DNA of 36,225 nt from Pirellulales bacterium. GTDB lineage: Bacteria > Planctomycetota > Planctomycetia > Pirellulales > Lacipirellulaceae. Positions 9,501-16,476 of the stretch are shown here, piece by piece (the stretch's first letter is position 1; every line of letters begins with the position of its first letter). The notes under the pieces were generated by a model. It saw only the letters and a program-made list of their open reading frames with translations, searched no databases and was not told the origin of the DNA. The stretch lies in the NCBI GenBank assembly GCA_020849945.1, contig JADZFK010000196.1, positions 1 through 36,225 of the forward strand, given 5' to 3'. A program made the translations under genes and the position numbers.

Positions 9501-10067
9501 CGATGAGATCGCGAACAAACCCGCCGCCACGTACTTGGCCGCTTCGTCCCACGTCACCCGCACGAAACGATCGTTGCCGCGGTCATCGAACTTGTACTTC
9601 GTTCGCAGTTCCGGATTCTCCGATAACGACGGGCAACCCGCATCCACCCAATCCTTCCAACCCTGGCGAAGCACGGGACCTTTCAAACGGTACGGGCCGT
9701 ATACCCGCCGCTGCATCGTGAAACCCTTCGGGCAGCCGCGCGGGTTCCAGGCCTTCGTGGCTTTGTTGCCGTACAAATCGGCATACCGATCGTGGTCGTA
9801 GTTCTGCTCGCTACGAATCATCACCCCGTTGCGGACAAAACCTCGCAGCCGACACATGTGCGTATCGTTCGGCGCGCAAATCCACGTAAACGTATCATCG
9901 TAGTGGTACTGATCGAGATACACCTTCTCCCATCCACGATCGGGATAAGCACCCAACGGGTTCTCCACGCTCACGGGCTGAAGCGCCCATGCCTGCGGAC
10001 CCGTGGATAGCAAGAACCCTCCACCGGCCGCACACGCTTCGAGGAATTTTCGTCGCGAAAGATCCAT
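6600..10067 (-). CDS. nxrA: nitrite oxidoreductase-like catalytic alpha subunit (type II DMSO reductase family)
   Basis: 1155 residues; ATG at 10067 with AGGAG upstream. The N-terminus has a twin-arginine signal (SRRKFLE, cleavage near AWA, about residue 28), so the active site should face the periplasm-like compartment. Residues C64-x3-D68-x3-C72 and C112 fit the site of the FS0 [4Fe-4S] cluster, and D289 in GLQTSD is the likely molybdenum-ligating Asp of type II enzymes. Length and many segments (YDHDRYADLYGNKAT, QNYDH, GKNLVENKMPESHW, AGNYKGALMQAS, TPKSRHSTHSSW) resemble NxrA of anammox planctomycetes and Nitrospira as recalled. The reaction would be nitrite to nitrate, or the reverse. It forms one operon with nxrC upstream and nxrB and torD downstream. 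Nitrate, selenate or chlorate reduction are less likely alternatives. Confidence 0.92.
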   Translation of the reverse strand: MDLSRRKFLEACAAGGGFLLSTGPQAWALQPVSVENPLGAYPDRGWEKVYLDQYHYDDTFTWICAPNDTHMCRLRGFVRNGVMIRSEQNYDHDRYADLYGNKATKAWNPRGCPKGFTMQRRVYGPYRLKGPVLRQGWKDWVDAGCPSLSENPELRTKYKFDDRGNDRFVRVTWDEAAKYVAAGLFAISSTYSGDEGAARLQKDGYEQRMIDKVEGAGTRVMKIGSNLPIHGVIGKFGIYRLGNMMGLLDHHIRKVPPEKARGARDWNEYTWRGDQAPGHPFVHGLQTSDMDFNDLRFSKLVIQCGKNLVENKMPESHWLNECMERGAKLVDIAPEYNSPATKADYWISVRPGLSDLSVFLGVTKIMLDEKWYKPDFCRRFTDFPLLVRTDTLERLRPQQVQADYRPKDISGGPSYKIQGLTDQQRERIGDFCVWDSKANQVAFISRDEVGDNLKIEAALEGTYQVKLADGKTVEVMTVMEMYKRHLKDYDEKTVEEISGASAALVRRLAEDIWKTTEAGHPVAVHVGEGINHYFHATLHNRATYLPLMLTGNIGIHGAGSHTWAGNYKGALMQASAWSGGGVGSYIAEDPFNPVLDEKAQIGHDQMRHLNDGEDPSYWASGEQTLTVKLPNGEERCFTGNTHMPTPTKVIWYNNANFLNQTKWIYNVIVNVLPKVDMIVDQQIEWTGSAEYADVVMPANSWVELQDYECGASCSNPFLQVWKGGIKPVHDSLDDGLIFAKVADALAAKTGDKRFSDYFKFITEGKNKVYLQRVLDSSTTTRGKDGPYEIDKLIAGEYGGEPGAALMLFRTYPRVPFYEQVHDSIPFYTDSGRLHSYCDIPEAIEYGENLVVHREGVEATPYLPNVIVSTSPFVRPTDYGIPIDTMDPELRQVRNVKMAWAEVKKTENPLWKRGYVFFCTTPKSRHSTHSSWSTVDWNWIWSDNFGDPHRTDKRAPGASDREIIMNPQAARDAGINDGDYVYVDANDMDRPYIGWKDDTGPRHKAFRCLVRVKYNTGLPYNFTIMKHTGWIATERTVKAHESRPDGRALAADTGYQASYRYGSHQSITRNWLMPIHQTDTLFHKKTGSMAFTFGFDVDNHAVNTVPKETLIRITKAEDGGLGGVGPWKPATCGYTPGENTPQNERYLTGGYIVVNS

Positions 10068-10172
10068 GATTCAGCTCCTGCGTCGGGCTTTCACACTCGA
10101 AATAAATGCTCTGTCCGAGATTCTCGACGACGGCCAGCCCTTTTCAAACGACTTCGATTGAGAACCTCTTAT

Positions 10173-10211
10173 TTCCCCTCCCTTGTAGGGACGGGTTAGG
10201 GGAGGGTTCGG
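10173..10211. repeat. CCCCTCCC repeat between nxrC and nxrA, copy A
   Basis: TTCCCCTCCCTTGTAGGG followed by ACGGGTTAGGGGAGGG and TTCGG. Same family as 12858-12898, 17950-17990 and the copy at 32951-33009. It lies in the 234-base gap between nxrC and nxrA. Confidence 0.75.
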
Positions 10212-10301
10212 TGTTGTTAGCGTTCTTGATCGCGCCTTCGTGCCATCGCAACGCCGGCACCGTGTCGCCACGCTGCCCACATTGCAATTTCATCCGTCAC
10301 G

Positions 10302-12182
10302 TTACCGCTCCAATTCCAAATCCTGCCAAATCGTGATCGACTTTTGGCCGTCCCGATCTGCATGCGCGCCATCCCACACCGCGAGGGCCACAGACGCACG
10401 CCCACCCGGCTCGAGCGACAGCCCTTCCTCCGCCGACGGCACCGCCAGCGGCCTCGTCATCACGACCGTCCAACGCCCGTCCTTCCACTCGCCTTGGGCA
10501 ACCACCAATTGGCTCTTCGGAATCCGGAAGGTCACCGTTCGTGGACCGCCCACTTGCAACGATGAACCGCCAGAACCCTCGCTTCGCGGAACAATTTGGT
10601 TGCCCGTCGCGCGGGCGGGCAACGAAATGTCGGGCTGGTCTGCCATGCGAGCGCCGGGGCGGCTCAACTCGGTGCCCGCCACCCCCTTTTCACTAAACGG
10701 ATAAACATCCGCCACCGCATTCGGATTGATCTTCTCCGCGGCAATCTCGCCATGCTGCCGATCCGCGTCCCAGAACCACACATCCACCGGCGAGGCCATG
10801 CTACCCATCCCCAAAAATGGCTCCGCTTCGCCCTGGTACAACTCCATCGCCACGGCATCCTCGAACGATTCGCTCCGCAAGGCGTGTTCATCTCCGGTGG
10901 CATCCGCCCAAGACAAACGAACCGCCAACGTCTGGCCATCATGCACGGCCTGCACCGTCACCTCGGCCGCCGCGCCCGGACGCCACCACAGCGGCGTCGT
11001 TCGCACTTGCACGGCCTTGGCCTGAGACCATGCCTCCGCCTGGTCGATGCCCGGAACCGCCCCCACTCGCTGCGCTACGATCTTTTCCCGCTTCAGCACG
11101 GCCGCCTGCCGCTGCTCTTCCGTCGAAAGGGATCGAATGTAATGCACCAAATCGACCATCTGTTCCGGCGTCATATTGCTTGAACCGGGCATCGGCGTGC
11201 CCGGCATGCCCAGCGATATGCGACGATACAACGATGCCGGGTCCGGGTTCCCCTTGAATATCCCCAGTGTGAAATCGCGCGGTCGCGTCGGCGTCTTGTC
11301 GTCGTCGAACATTCGCTCGGCGCCATCGCCTTTGCCCGTCTCGCCATGACACGAAATGCACACAAACTTCGCATACCAGCCCTTGCCCCGTTCAATCGAC
11401 TCCGGCGACGCCGCCGCCATTTCCGGCACCGCCGAATTCTCACCCGGTGTCGTCGCGGTCTTCACATGCTCTTCGATCGCCTGCTGCACCTCGTCCGCGG
11501 CAATCTCTTCGTCCGTCAGCTCCTCCTCTTCCTTGAGCTGGGCCAGGTAACTCTCCCGTATCCCCTCCGATCGAATCCGCTGCACTTCATCCACCAACAG
11601 GTCGCGCTCTGCCTGTGAAAGGTGCGCCCACGAGGGCATCGACGAACCCGGCATGCCACGGAGCAACACCGCATGCAAATCTTCTCGCGTCGGTACGCTG
11701 TTGGTTGTACTCGTCAAACGAAAGCGCCCGGTCCGAAAATCTCGCGGCTTGGGAAACAAATACGCCGCTGCAATCCCCTTCCCGTCTCCACGCTCTCCGT
11801 GGCACGATCCACAATGCCGCGAAAACAACTGCGAACCCGTCGCGGCAACCTTCTCGGCCGCCGGCTGCTCTTCCGCAGGGGCCGCTACGCCAGGTTCCGA
11901 TGCCGTGCCCTTCGCGGAATCCGTCGCGGCGGCTCCTTGATCGCTCGAACTGGCGCTTTCCCCTTGTGCCCCCGCTGGCTTCGCCGGGTTCGCCGCCGGC
12001 TGCGAACGCCGACAACCCGAACCACACGGCAAGGTAACTCCGATCAGCAATGCCCACGCCAAAAGATGAACGGGGCTCGGTCTCAAGAATGCTCGTCGCC
12101 GAGCAGGCAACCCAAGAGCTAACGGAGACACACGTCCCAACGTGGTACCAACGACGCAACTGCGGGCCGCAAAACGAATCAT
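10302..12182 (-). CDS. nxrC: NXR gamma-like subunit: two cytochrome c domains fused to an ethylbenzene-dehydrogenase-type haem b domain
   Basis: 626 residues from the ATG at 12182, which has AGAGGT 5-9 bases upstream; the frame is open further to 12350 but crosses the likely promoter. Residues 39-57 form an export signal ending in GSGC, a possible but atypical lipobox. An Ala/Glu-rich linker follows, then CGSCH (124-128) and CISCH (275-279), each with a downstream GMPGS/GMPGT Met motif for the sixth haem ligand. Residues about 395-626 resemble the haem b domain of EbdC/DdhC (WWRPGAAAEV, VWFWDADR, FRIPKSQL); M459 or M462 and K556 are candidate axial ligands. It would receive electrons from NxrB and hand them to a cytochrome or quinone. 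First gene of the operon. Confidence 0.85.
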   Translation of the reverse strand: MIRFAARSCVVGTTLGRVSPLALGLPARRRAFLRPSPVHLLAWALLIGVTLPCGSGCRRSQPAANPAKPAGAQGESASSSDQGAAATDSAKGTASEPGVAAPAEEQPAAEKVAATGSQLFSRHCGSCHGERGDGKGIAAAYLFPKPRDFRTGRFRLTSTTNSVPTREDLHAVLLRGMPGSSMPSWAHLSQAERDLLVDEVQRIRSEGIRESYLAQLKEEEELTDEEIAADEVQQAIEEHVKTATTPGENSAVPEMAAASPESIERGKGWYAKFVCISCHGETGKGDGAERMFDDDKTPTRPRDFTLGIFKGNPDPASLYRRISLGMPGTPMPGSSNMTPEQMVDLVHYIRSLSTEEQRQAAVLKREKIVAQRVGAVPGIDQAEAWSQAKAVQVRTTPLWWRPGAAAEVTVQAVHDGQTLAVRLSWADATGDEHALRSESFEDAVAMELYQGEAEPFLGMGSMASPVDVWFWDADRQHGEIAAEKINPNAVADVYPFSEKGVAGTELSRPGARMADQPDISLPARATGNQIVPRSEGSGGSSLQVGGPRTVTFRIPKSQLVVAQGEWKDGRWTVVMTRPLAVPSAEEGLSLEPGGRASVALAVWDGAHADRDGQKSITIWQDLELER

Positions 12183-12313
12183 GCGTTGACCTCTGCGTAC
12201 TGCAATGGACCGCTCGCCACAACGCCTCCGACACGTCGTTCTCGCCATGGCAAGCCGCGATCTCACGACGACCGTATGATGAGTTTGACTTCGGCGTTCC
12301 ATAGAACGTACCG

Positions 12314-12342
12314 AATATAATAATGCATGTCTAGGTACACAA
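12314..12342 (-). promoter_or_regulatory. candidate sigma70-type promoter of the nxr operon
   Basis: On the minus strand, TTGTGT (12337-12342) and TATATT (12314-12319) are separated by exactly 17 bases. Transcription would start near 12307, leaving a leader of about 125 bases before the nxrC ATG at 12182. AT-rich sequence is rare around here, which makes the match stand out, but no experimental or conservation evidence is available. Confidence 0.4.
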
Positions 12343-12434
12343 TAGCACACCTCCCCAAATCTCCGCCGATACGTAACCCGAAATGTCCGATGACTGCCCC
12401 GAAGTTTCCGCCTCGAACTTGTAATGAAATCTCA

Positions 12435-12468
12435 ATTCGAGTTAGCAGCGGCCGCCAGGCCGCTGTTT
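12435..12468. repeat. GCGGCCGCCAGGCCGC palindromic repeat, copy 1
   Basis: Reverse-complementary to 23195-23228 with about 2 differences over 34 bases. The core is self-complementary (GCGGCC/GGCCGC). Confidence 0.75.
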
Positions 12469-12626
12469 GAACCGGATATCTTCACCACTTGTGCCGAAAC
12501 CGATTCCCCACTTTCCAGAAAAACGCATCCTCTCCGCGTGTGGTACAATGATTTAAGAAGCCCCCCGCCCTCTTTGCGTTACGCATCCACTCCGCCCTGG
12601 CCGGTGGAGCCGCCCGCCGTCGAATC

Positions 12627-12842
12627 ATGTCCTCCTTCTATTGCCCACACCTCGATATCGACCAAGACTGGTGCGATCGCATCAACGACCTGTGTGTGCC
12701 CGGCAGGCCTGGTTGTGTCCTCTGCAAAAATTCGGTCTTCGCCGTTCCCTGGCAGGAACGCCTCGAAGAGAAACGAAATAACATCGAGGCAAAGCAACAA
12801 GAAATCGAGACAAAGCAGCAAGCAAAGGATATCAAGGACTAA
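12627..12842 (+). CDS. small Cys-rich protein (71 aa) upstream of folP
   Basis: A 71-residue protein beginning MSSFYCPHLD. Five cysteines (C6, C16, C23, C30, C33) lie in the first 33 residues, arranged around DWCDRINDLCVPGRPGCVLCK, split here as a CVPGRPGC core; the C-terminal half is a charged Gln/Glu/Lys-rich helix ending KDIKD. The N-terminal part matches, as I recall, a short conserved planctomycete protein of unknown function; the cysteines could bind zinc or form disulfides. There is no clear ribosome binding site and no export signal. folP starts 257 bases downstream on the same strand. Confidence 0.7.
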   Translation: MSSFYCPHLDIDQDWCDRINDLCVPGRPGCVLCKNSVFAVPWQERLEEKRNNIEAKQQEIETKQQAKDIKD

Positions 12843-12857
12843 ACCGTGCCTCCGAAT

Positions 12858-12898
12858 CTCCCCTCCCTTTTCGGGAGGGGTTGGGGGAGGGTTCGAGG
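12858..12898. repeat. CCCCTCCC repeat, copy B
   Basis: CTCCCCTCCCTTTTCGGG and GAGGGGTTGGGGGAGGG, ending TTCGAGG. Lies between the small Cys-rich gene and folP. Confidence 0.8.
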
Positions 12899-13099
12899 AT
12901 TACTGGATTCTCCGCCTTGCTCGAACCAGTACCCACCCCAAACAGGTCTTGCGTTCGACTCTTGCACTCATTGGGGAACCACGAACAAACACAAAATCCC
13001 ACGAAATCAAGTCGATTTGCGCGTACTTGTCGAGTCCTCTCCTGGAGCGTTCAACAACAGCTCGGGTGGTTTAGTGGTTCATTTGTGTCGGGTAGAGCG

Positions 13100-13999
13100 A
13101 TGAACAGCAGGACGTTGCGGGCAGGCCGTTTGCAGCTTCGTTCGCGGGCAATCGAATTCGCCCCGTGGCCCATGTTGATGGGCATTATCAATGTGACGCC
13201 CGACAGCTTTTCCGATGGCGGCCGATACTTCGATCCCGGGGCGGCCATCGCGCGTGGCGTCCAACTCGCCGCCGAAGGAGCGGCCCTTCTCGATGTCGGC
13301 GGCGAAAGCACTCGTCCCTATTCCGACCCTGTATCGCCCGAGGAAGAACTGCGGCGTGTCGTCCCCGTGATTCGCGGCCTCTCGCGGCAACTGAAGGTTC
13401 CAATCTCGGTCGATACGAGCAAAGCGATCGTTGCCCGCGCCGCGATCGACGCCGGCGCCGAGATGATCAATGATGTGACAGCCCTCACCGGCGACCCCGC
13501 GATGATCGCCCTGGCCCGCGAAACGGGCGTGGGACTCTGCGCAATGCACATGCAAGGCACGCCCCAAACAATGCAAAACAACCCAACCTACACCAACGTC
13601 CTGGCGGAAGTGGCGCAGTTCTTGCTCCACCGACGCGATACGCTCGAAGCCGCCGGCATCTCACGCGACCGCATTTGCCTCGATCCCGGCATCGGGTTCG
13701 GAAAGACCCACGAACAGAACGTCGAATTGATGCGCCGTGCTGGCGATCTGCACTCGCTCGGCTGTCCGCTGTTGGTGGGGCATTCGCGCAAGGGGTTTCT
13801 GGGCAAGTTGATCGGCTCGAACGAGGCCGACCGCTCGAACGCAACCCTTGGCGCCGCGTTGGCCCTCGCTCGTCAGGGGATTCAAATCCTCCGCGTTCAC
13901 GATGTCGGTCCCCTTCGCGAGGCATTGGCGGCGTACTGGGCCTGCGGTGGAGCCAGCACGGCTGGCGAAGCTAGCTGCGACGCACGCAATCTGGGGTGA
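13100..13999 (+). CDS. folP: dihydropteroate synthase
   Basis: 299 residues from the ATG at 13100; the frame is open upstream but runs into repeat DNA. It carries both family signatures: MGIINVTPDSFSDGG and, shortly after, LDVGGESTRP. Later SVDTSKA, GAEMINDVTAL, CLDPGIGFGKT and VGHSRKGFLG complete the TIM-barrel pattern, including the pterin-binding Asp/Asn and the Lys/Arg of the phosphate site. It condenses 6-hydroxymethyl-7,8-dihydropterin pyrophosphate with p-aminobenzoate in folate synthesis, in the cytoplasm. Length is slightly above the usual 270-285. No other folate genes are in the window. Confidence 0.96.
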   Translation: MNSRTLRAGRLQLRSRAIEFAPWPMLMGIINVTPDSFSDGGRYFDPGAAIARGVQLAAEGAALLDVGGESTRPYSDPVSPEEELRRVVPVIRGLSRQLKVPISVDTSKAIVARAAIDAGAEMINDVTALTGDPAMIALARETGVGLCAMHMQGTPQTMQNNPTYTNVLAEVAQFLLHRRDTLEAAGISRDRICLDPGIGFGKTHEQNVELMRRAGDLHSLGCPLLVGHSRKGFLGKLIGSNEADRSNATLGAALALARQGIQILRVHDVGPLREALAAYWACGGASTAGEASCDARNLG

Positions 14000-14181
14000 G
14001 TTTGCCGATTTTACCGACTATTCCGGCAATTCCGGTCAGGTCGGGCCGCGGCTTTCGCCGATAGACTCCGACAAGCCTCGGCACGCAAGAGCCAGCCACG
14101 AAGGGCTCGGGCCTCGGCCCGTCTCGCGTTCGCCCAACTTATCCCCCACCAAGCGTTCATCAAAAAGTTGCGGGTCCTGCC

Positions 14182-15969
14182 ATGCGTTGTTTACGACTCG
14201 ATACCGTTGTCGCGATTGCCGTTGTTAGCTTGTCGTGCCAACTGATCTCTTCTTCTTCAAGCTATGCCTGGGGCATCGGCTCGTTGGGTGGCGGCGATCA
14301 AACCGCTCCCGCCGGAGAAGAACATGTCGTCGGATACATCACCGATCAAGCCGTGCAACAGGCCGGCTATTACGACTCGCGCCCGATGCAGCGGCCTGCC
14401 ATGCAACGCGGCGGCGGCATCAACGACTCGACGAAGAATCGGTCGGGCGCTTTGTATCATGGCCAGAAGGTGAAAATGCCCACAATGCTGTTCGGCCGTT
14501 CGACATCCTCCAACAGAACCTCGCAAAACGCGCCGCAAGCGAATCAGCAGGTGGGTTCGCCTATGACCGCCGCCCAGATGCGCAAGCAATACAACACGCA
14601 GGGATTGGGATCGAGTTATGCGGCGGGGCCGGCAACAAGCGGCGGGCCCTCGGGAGGCCACGTCGCGGCCATGCCAGGTTCCCTTGCAAAAGTTGCGCGA
14701 ACACCGCAAGGACAACCGGCCATGCCCAGGCCGCAAGCCCAAGCTCGCTCCACGTCGCCGTTCCCGACCGCCCACGATTCGCGCTGGCAACCAACGCAAC
14801 CAACGCAGCTACGTTCGCTTCCGAATTCGACCAACGTTTCGCCGTGGGAAACTCGGCCTGCCACGCCCTTGACCTCGAAGATGCCCTCGGCGAGTGCGGC
14901 GACAACCTTGCCCGCATCGGCAGCCGGGCCAATCGCGACCGTGGGGCCGCAAACCGCCGCCGATCGCTTGGCCGCCAAGGCCCATGAACTAAGCACGATC
15001 GCCCAAGAGGATGCGCAGCACTCGCAAATAATCGAACTGTGCCGACAGGCGCTCGCGAATCAGCCGACCGCGCCCACCGCCAAGTATGCCAAGCAACTGA
15101 CCGGTTGGGCCTTTAACCGCCGAGGTCAACTCAAGGCCAACGCCGGCAATTCGCAGGAGGCCATTCACGATTTCGAGTCCGCCATCGCCGCGGACGATTC
15201 GTGCTGGAGAGCCTATCACAATCGCGGCGTGTTGCTGGCTCAAGCGGGCCAGTATGCCCCGGCCTTCGACGACTTCTCCCGCACCATTCAGTTGAATCCG
15301 CGGTTTGCAAAGGCGTATTCGAATCGCGCCGCCTTGTTCCTCGTGGCCAATGACTTGGACACCGCGCTAAGCGATTACTCACTGGCCCTTCAATACGATG
15401 CAAACCTCGCAATCGCCCATCGCGGTTGCGGACGCGTGTGCCAACTGTTGGGCCATGCCGAGGAAGCCCTGGGCCATTTCGACATCGCGGTACGGCTGGC
15501 ACCCGAGGATGCCTACGCCTCGGCTTGCCGCGCCGACGTCCTTACCGACCTCGGCCGCTACATCGATGCAGCCGCTGAATACGATCGCTCGCTCAAGCTG
15601 GAACCGAACTCCTCCGAAACACTCAGTAGCTCCGCCTGGTTGCTCGCCACGTGCCCCGATGGCGAGGTCCGAAACCCTGAACTAGCCATTGCGCGCGCAA
15701 ACATGGTGCTCGAACAAAGCGGCGGCCAAGATGCCGTTCCTTACGATACCTTGGCGGCAGCCCAGGCAAGCGCCGGGAATTTCGGCGCCGCCATCGAATC
15801 GGTCGAGAAGGCCATCGCACTTGCACCGGAAGCCGAACGCGATGCCTACAAAGATCGGCTGCTCCTCTACCAACAATCTCAGCCCTATCGAATCGCCCCC
15901 ATCGAAACCAATACACAGCAAGCAAGCTACGAGGCAACCACACCCGACGAAACCAGCCCACTCAAGTAA
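14182..15969 (+). CDS. exported tetratricopeptide-repeat protein
   Basis: 595 residues. An N-terminal signal peptide (hydrophobic VVAIAVVSLSCQLI, cleavage near SYAWG) is followed by a 230-residue low-complexity region rich in Pro, Gln, Ser and Thr. From about residue 270 to 560 there are consecutive TPR-like units, for example WRAYHNRGVLLAQAGQY, AKAYSNRAALFLVANDL, AIAHRGCGRVCQLLG and AYASACRADVLTDLGR, followed by a divergent unit and a polar tail. TPRs mediate protein-protein contacts. Probably located in the periplasm or at the surface. No catalytic domain is seen and the partner is unknown. It starts 183 bases after folP. Confidence 0.85.
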   Translation: MRCLRLDTVVAIAVVSLSCQLISSSSSYAWGIGSLGGGDQTAPAGEEHVVGYITDQAVQQAGYYDSRPMQRPAMQRGGGINDSTKNRSGALYHGQKVKMPTMLFGRSTSSNRTSQNAPQANQQVGSPMTAAQMRKQYNTQGLGSSYAAGPATSGGPSGGHVAAMPGSLAKVARTPQGQPAMPRPQAQARSTSPFPTAHDSRWQPTQPTQLRSLPNSTNVSPWETRPATPLTSKMPSASAATTLPASAAGPIATVGPQTAADRLAAKAHELSTIAQEDAQHSQIIELCRQALANQPTAPTAKYAKQLTGWAFNRRGQLKANAGNSQEAIHDFESAIAADDSCWRAYHNRGVLLAQAGQYAPAFDDFSRTIQLNPRFAKAYSNRAALFLVANDLDTALSDYSLALQYDANLAIAHRGCGRVCQLLGHAEEALGHFDIAVRLAPEDAYASACRADVLTDLGRYIDAAAEYDRSLKLEPNSSETLSSSAWLLATCPDGEVRNPELAIARANMVLEQSGGQDAVPYDTLAAAQASAGNFGAAIESVEKAIALAPEAERDAYKDRLLLYQQSQPYRIAPIETNTQQASYEATTPDETSPLK

Positions 15970-15973
15970 CCGT

Positions 15974-16073
15974 GGGTGTCCGGGAATTGGATACACAGCC
16001 CCCGGCTTTGCCGGGGGTTCAGCCATCCACGCATCGTGACATCACGGCGAACCCCCGGCAAAGCCAGGGGCTG
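15974..16073. repeat. GCCCCCGGCTTTGCCGGGGG-type inverted-repeat element, copy 1
   Basis: About 100 bases. The core has arms CCCCCGGCTTTGCCGGGGG and ACCCCCGGCAAAGCCAGGGG in inverted orientation around TTCAGCCATCCACGCAT. A second copy, 30343-30445, shares the core and also the upstream GGGTGTCCGGGAATTGGA-like flank, so the unit is larger than the palindrome. Confidence 0.8.
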
Positions 16074-16225
16074 AATGTCGGTTCCAATTTTCGGTCGCGC
16101 CCAGGGTACCACGTATTATTCTGGGGGGAGCGAAAGAGCCTGGTCGTACAATCGGCCGGGCTCTTCTCGCGCGCTGGCCCCCCGTCGTCCGCAGAGCGCC
16201 GACCAATCGTTCACACCGAGTGGAC

Positions 16226-16315
16226 AAGTAGGTCCCGCGAGCCGAGCGGGACACGGAACAACCAACCATGCAACCACTTCGGAAGAATGTGCCGCTCGAC
16301 TCGCGGCACCTACTT
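16226..16315. repeat. MITE-like inverted repeat
   Basis: Left arm AAGTAGGTCCCGCGAGCCGA (continuing GCGGGACAC) pairs with right arm GTGCCGCTCGACTCGCGGCA (continuing CCTACTT), leaving a loop of about 35 bases. No coding content. Confidence 0.7.
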
Positions 16316-16476
16316 CTCGGCCCTAGGTGGATGACGGATCGGCCTCGTTTTCAGCGGCGAAAAGGCTGTTGAACGCCTGGTTCCCATGCTATTCTAGATG
16401 TCTCGCAAGTGCACCGCACGCTTTCAATCTTGCTCGAAGAGTCTTCAATAACCAAGTGGATAGGTGATCGTTAGAA

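Larger units (their letters stand above)
12183..12626. other. divergent control region between the nxr operon and the small Cys-rich gene
   Basis: 444 bases separating nxrC (minus) from the plus-strand gene at 12627. It holds a candidate promoter for the nxr operon (12314-12342) and a dispersed palindrome (12435-12468). No gene seen. Confidence 0.55.
15970..16476. other. repeat-filled gap upstream of the Gfo/Idh/MocA gene
   Basis: 507 bases with no convincing gene; it is largely made of two inverted-repeat elements (15974-16073 and 16226-16315). The last 150 bases presumably hold the promoter of the downstream gene, but I see no clear boxes. Confidence 0.55.

Noticed and set aside
6771..9506. 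Long plus-strand open frames (367 and 435 codons) opposite nxrA
   Set aside because: Antisense shadows of a strongly recognised gene in GC-rich DNA; Arg/His/Val-rich translations with no family resemblance.
3666..12182. Ordinary respiratory narGHJI operon
   Set aside because: No NarI-type membrane cytochrome b; the alpha subunit has a Tat signal and the gamma subunit is a c/b haem protein, so the enzyme is periplasmic.
12183..12350. N-terminal extension of nxrC by 56 residues
   Set aside because: It crosses the candidate promoter, is Arg/Cys-rich, and the ATG at 12182 has a good ribosome binding site before a signal peptide.
12881..13099. 73-codon extension of folP
   Set aside because: Starts inside a dispersed repeat and is not part of the DHPS family.
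13060..13100. tRNA-like stretch before folP (GGTGGTTTAGTGGTT)
   Set aside because: No matching acceptor or T arm can be folded around it.
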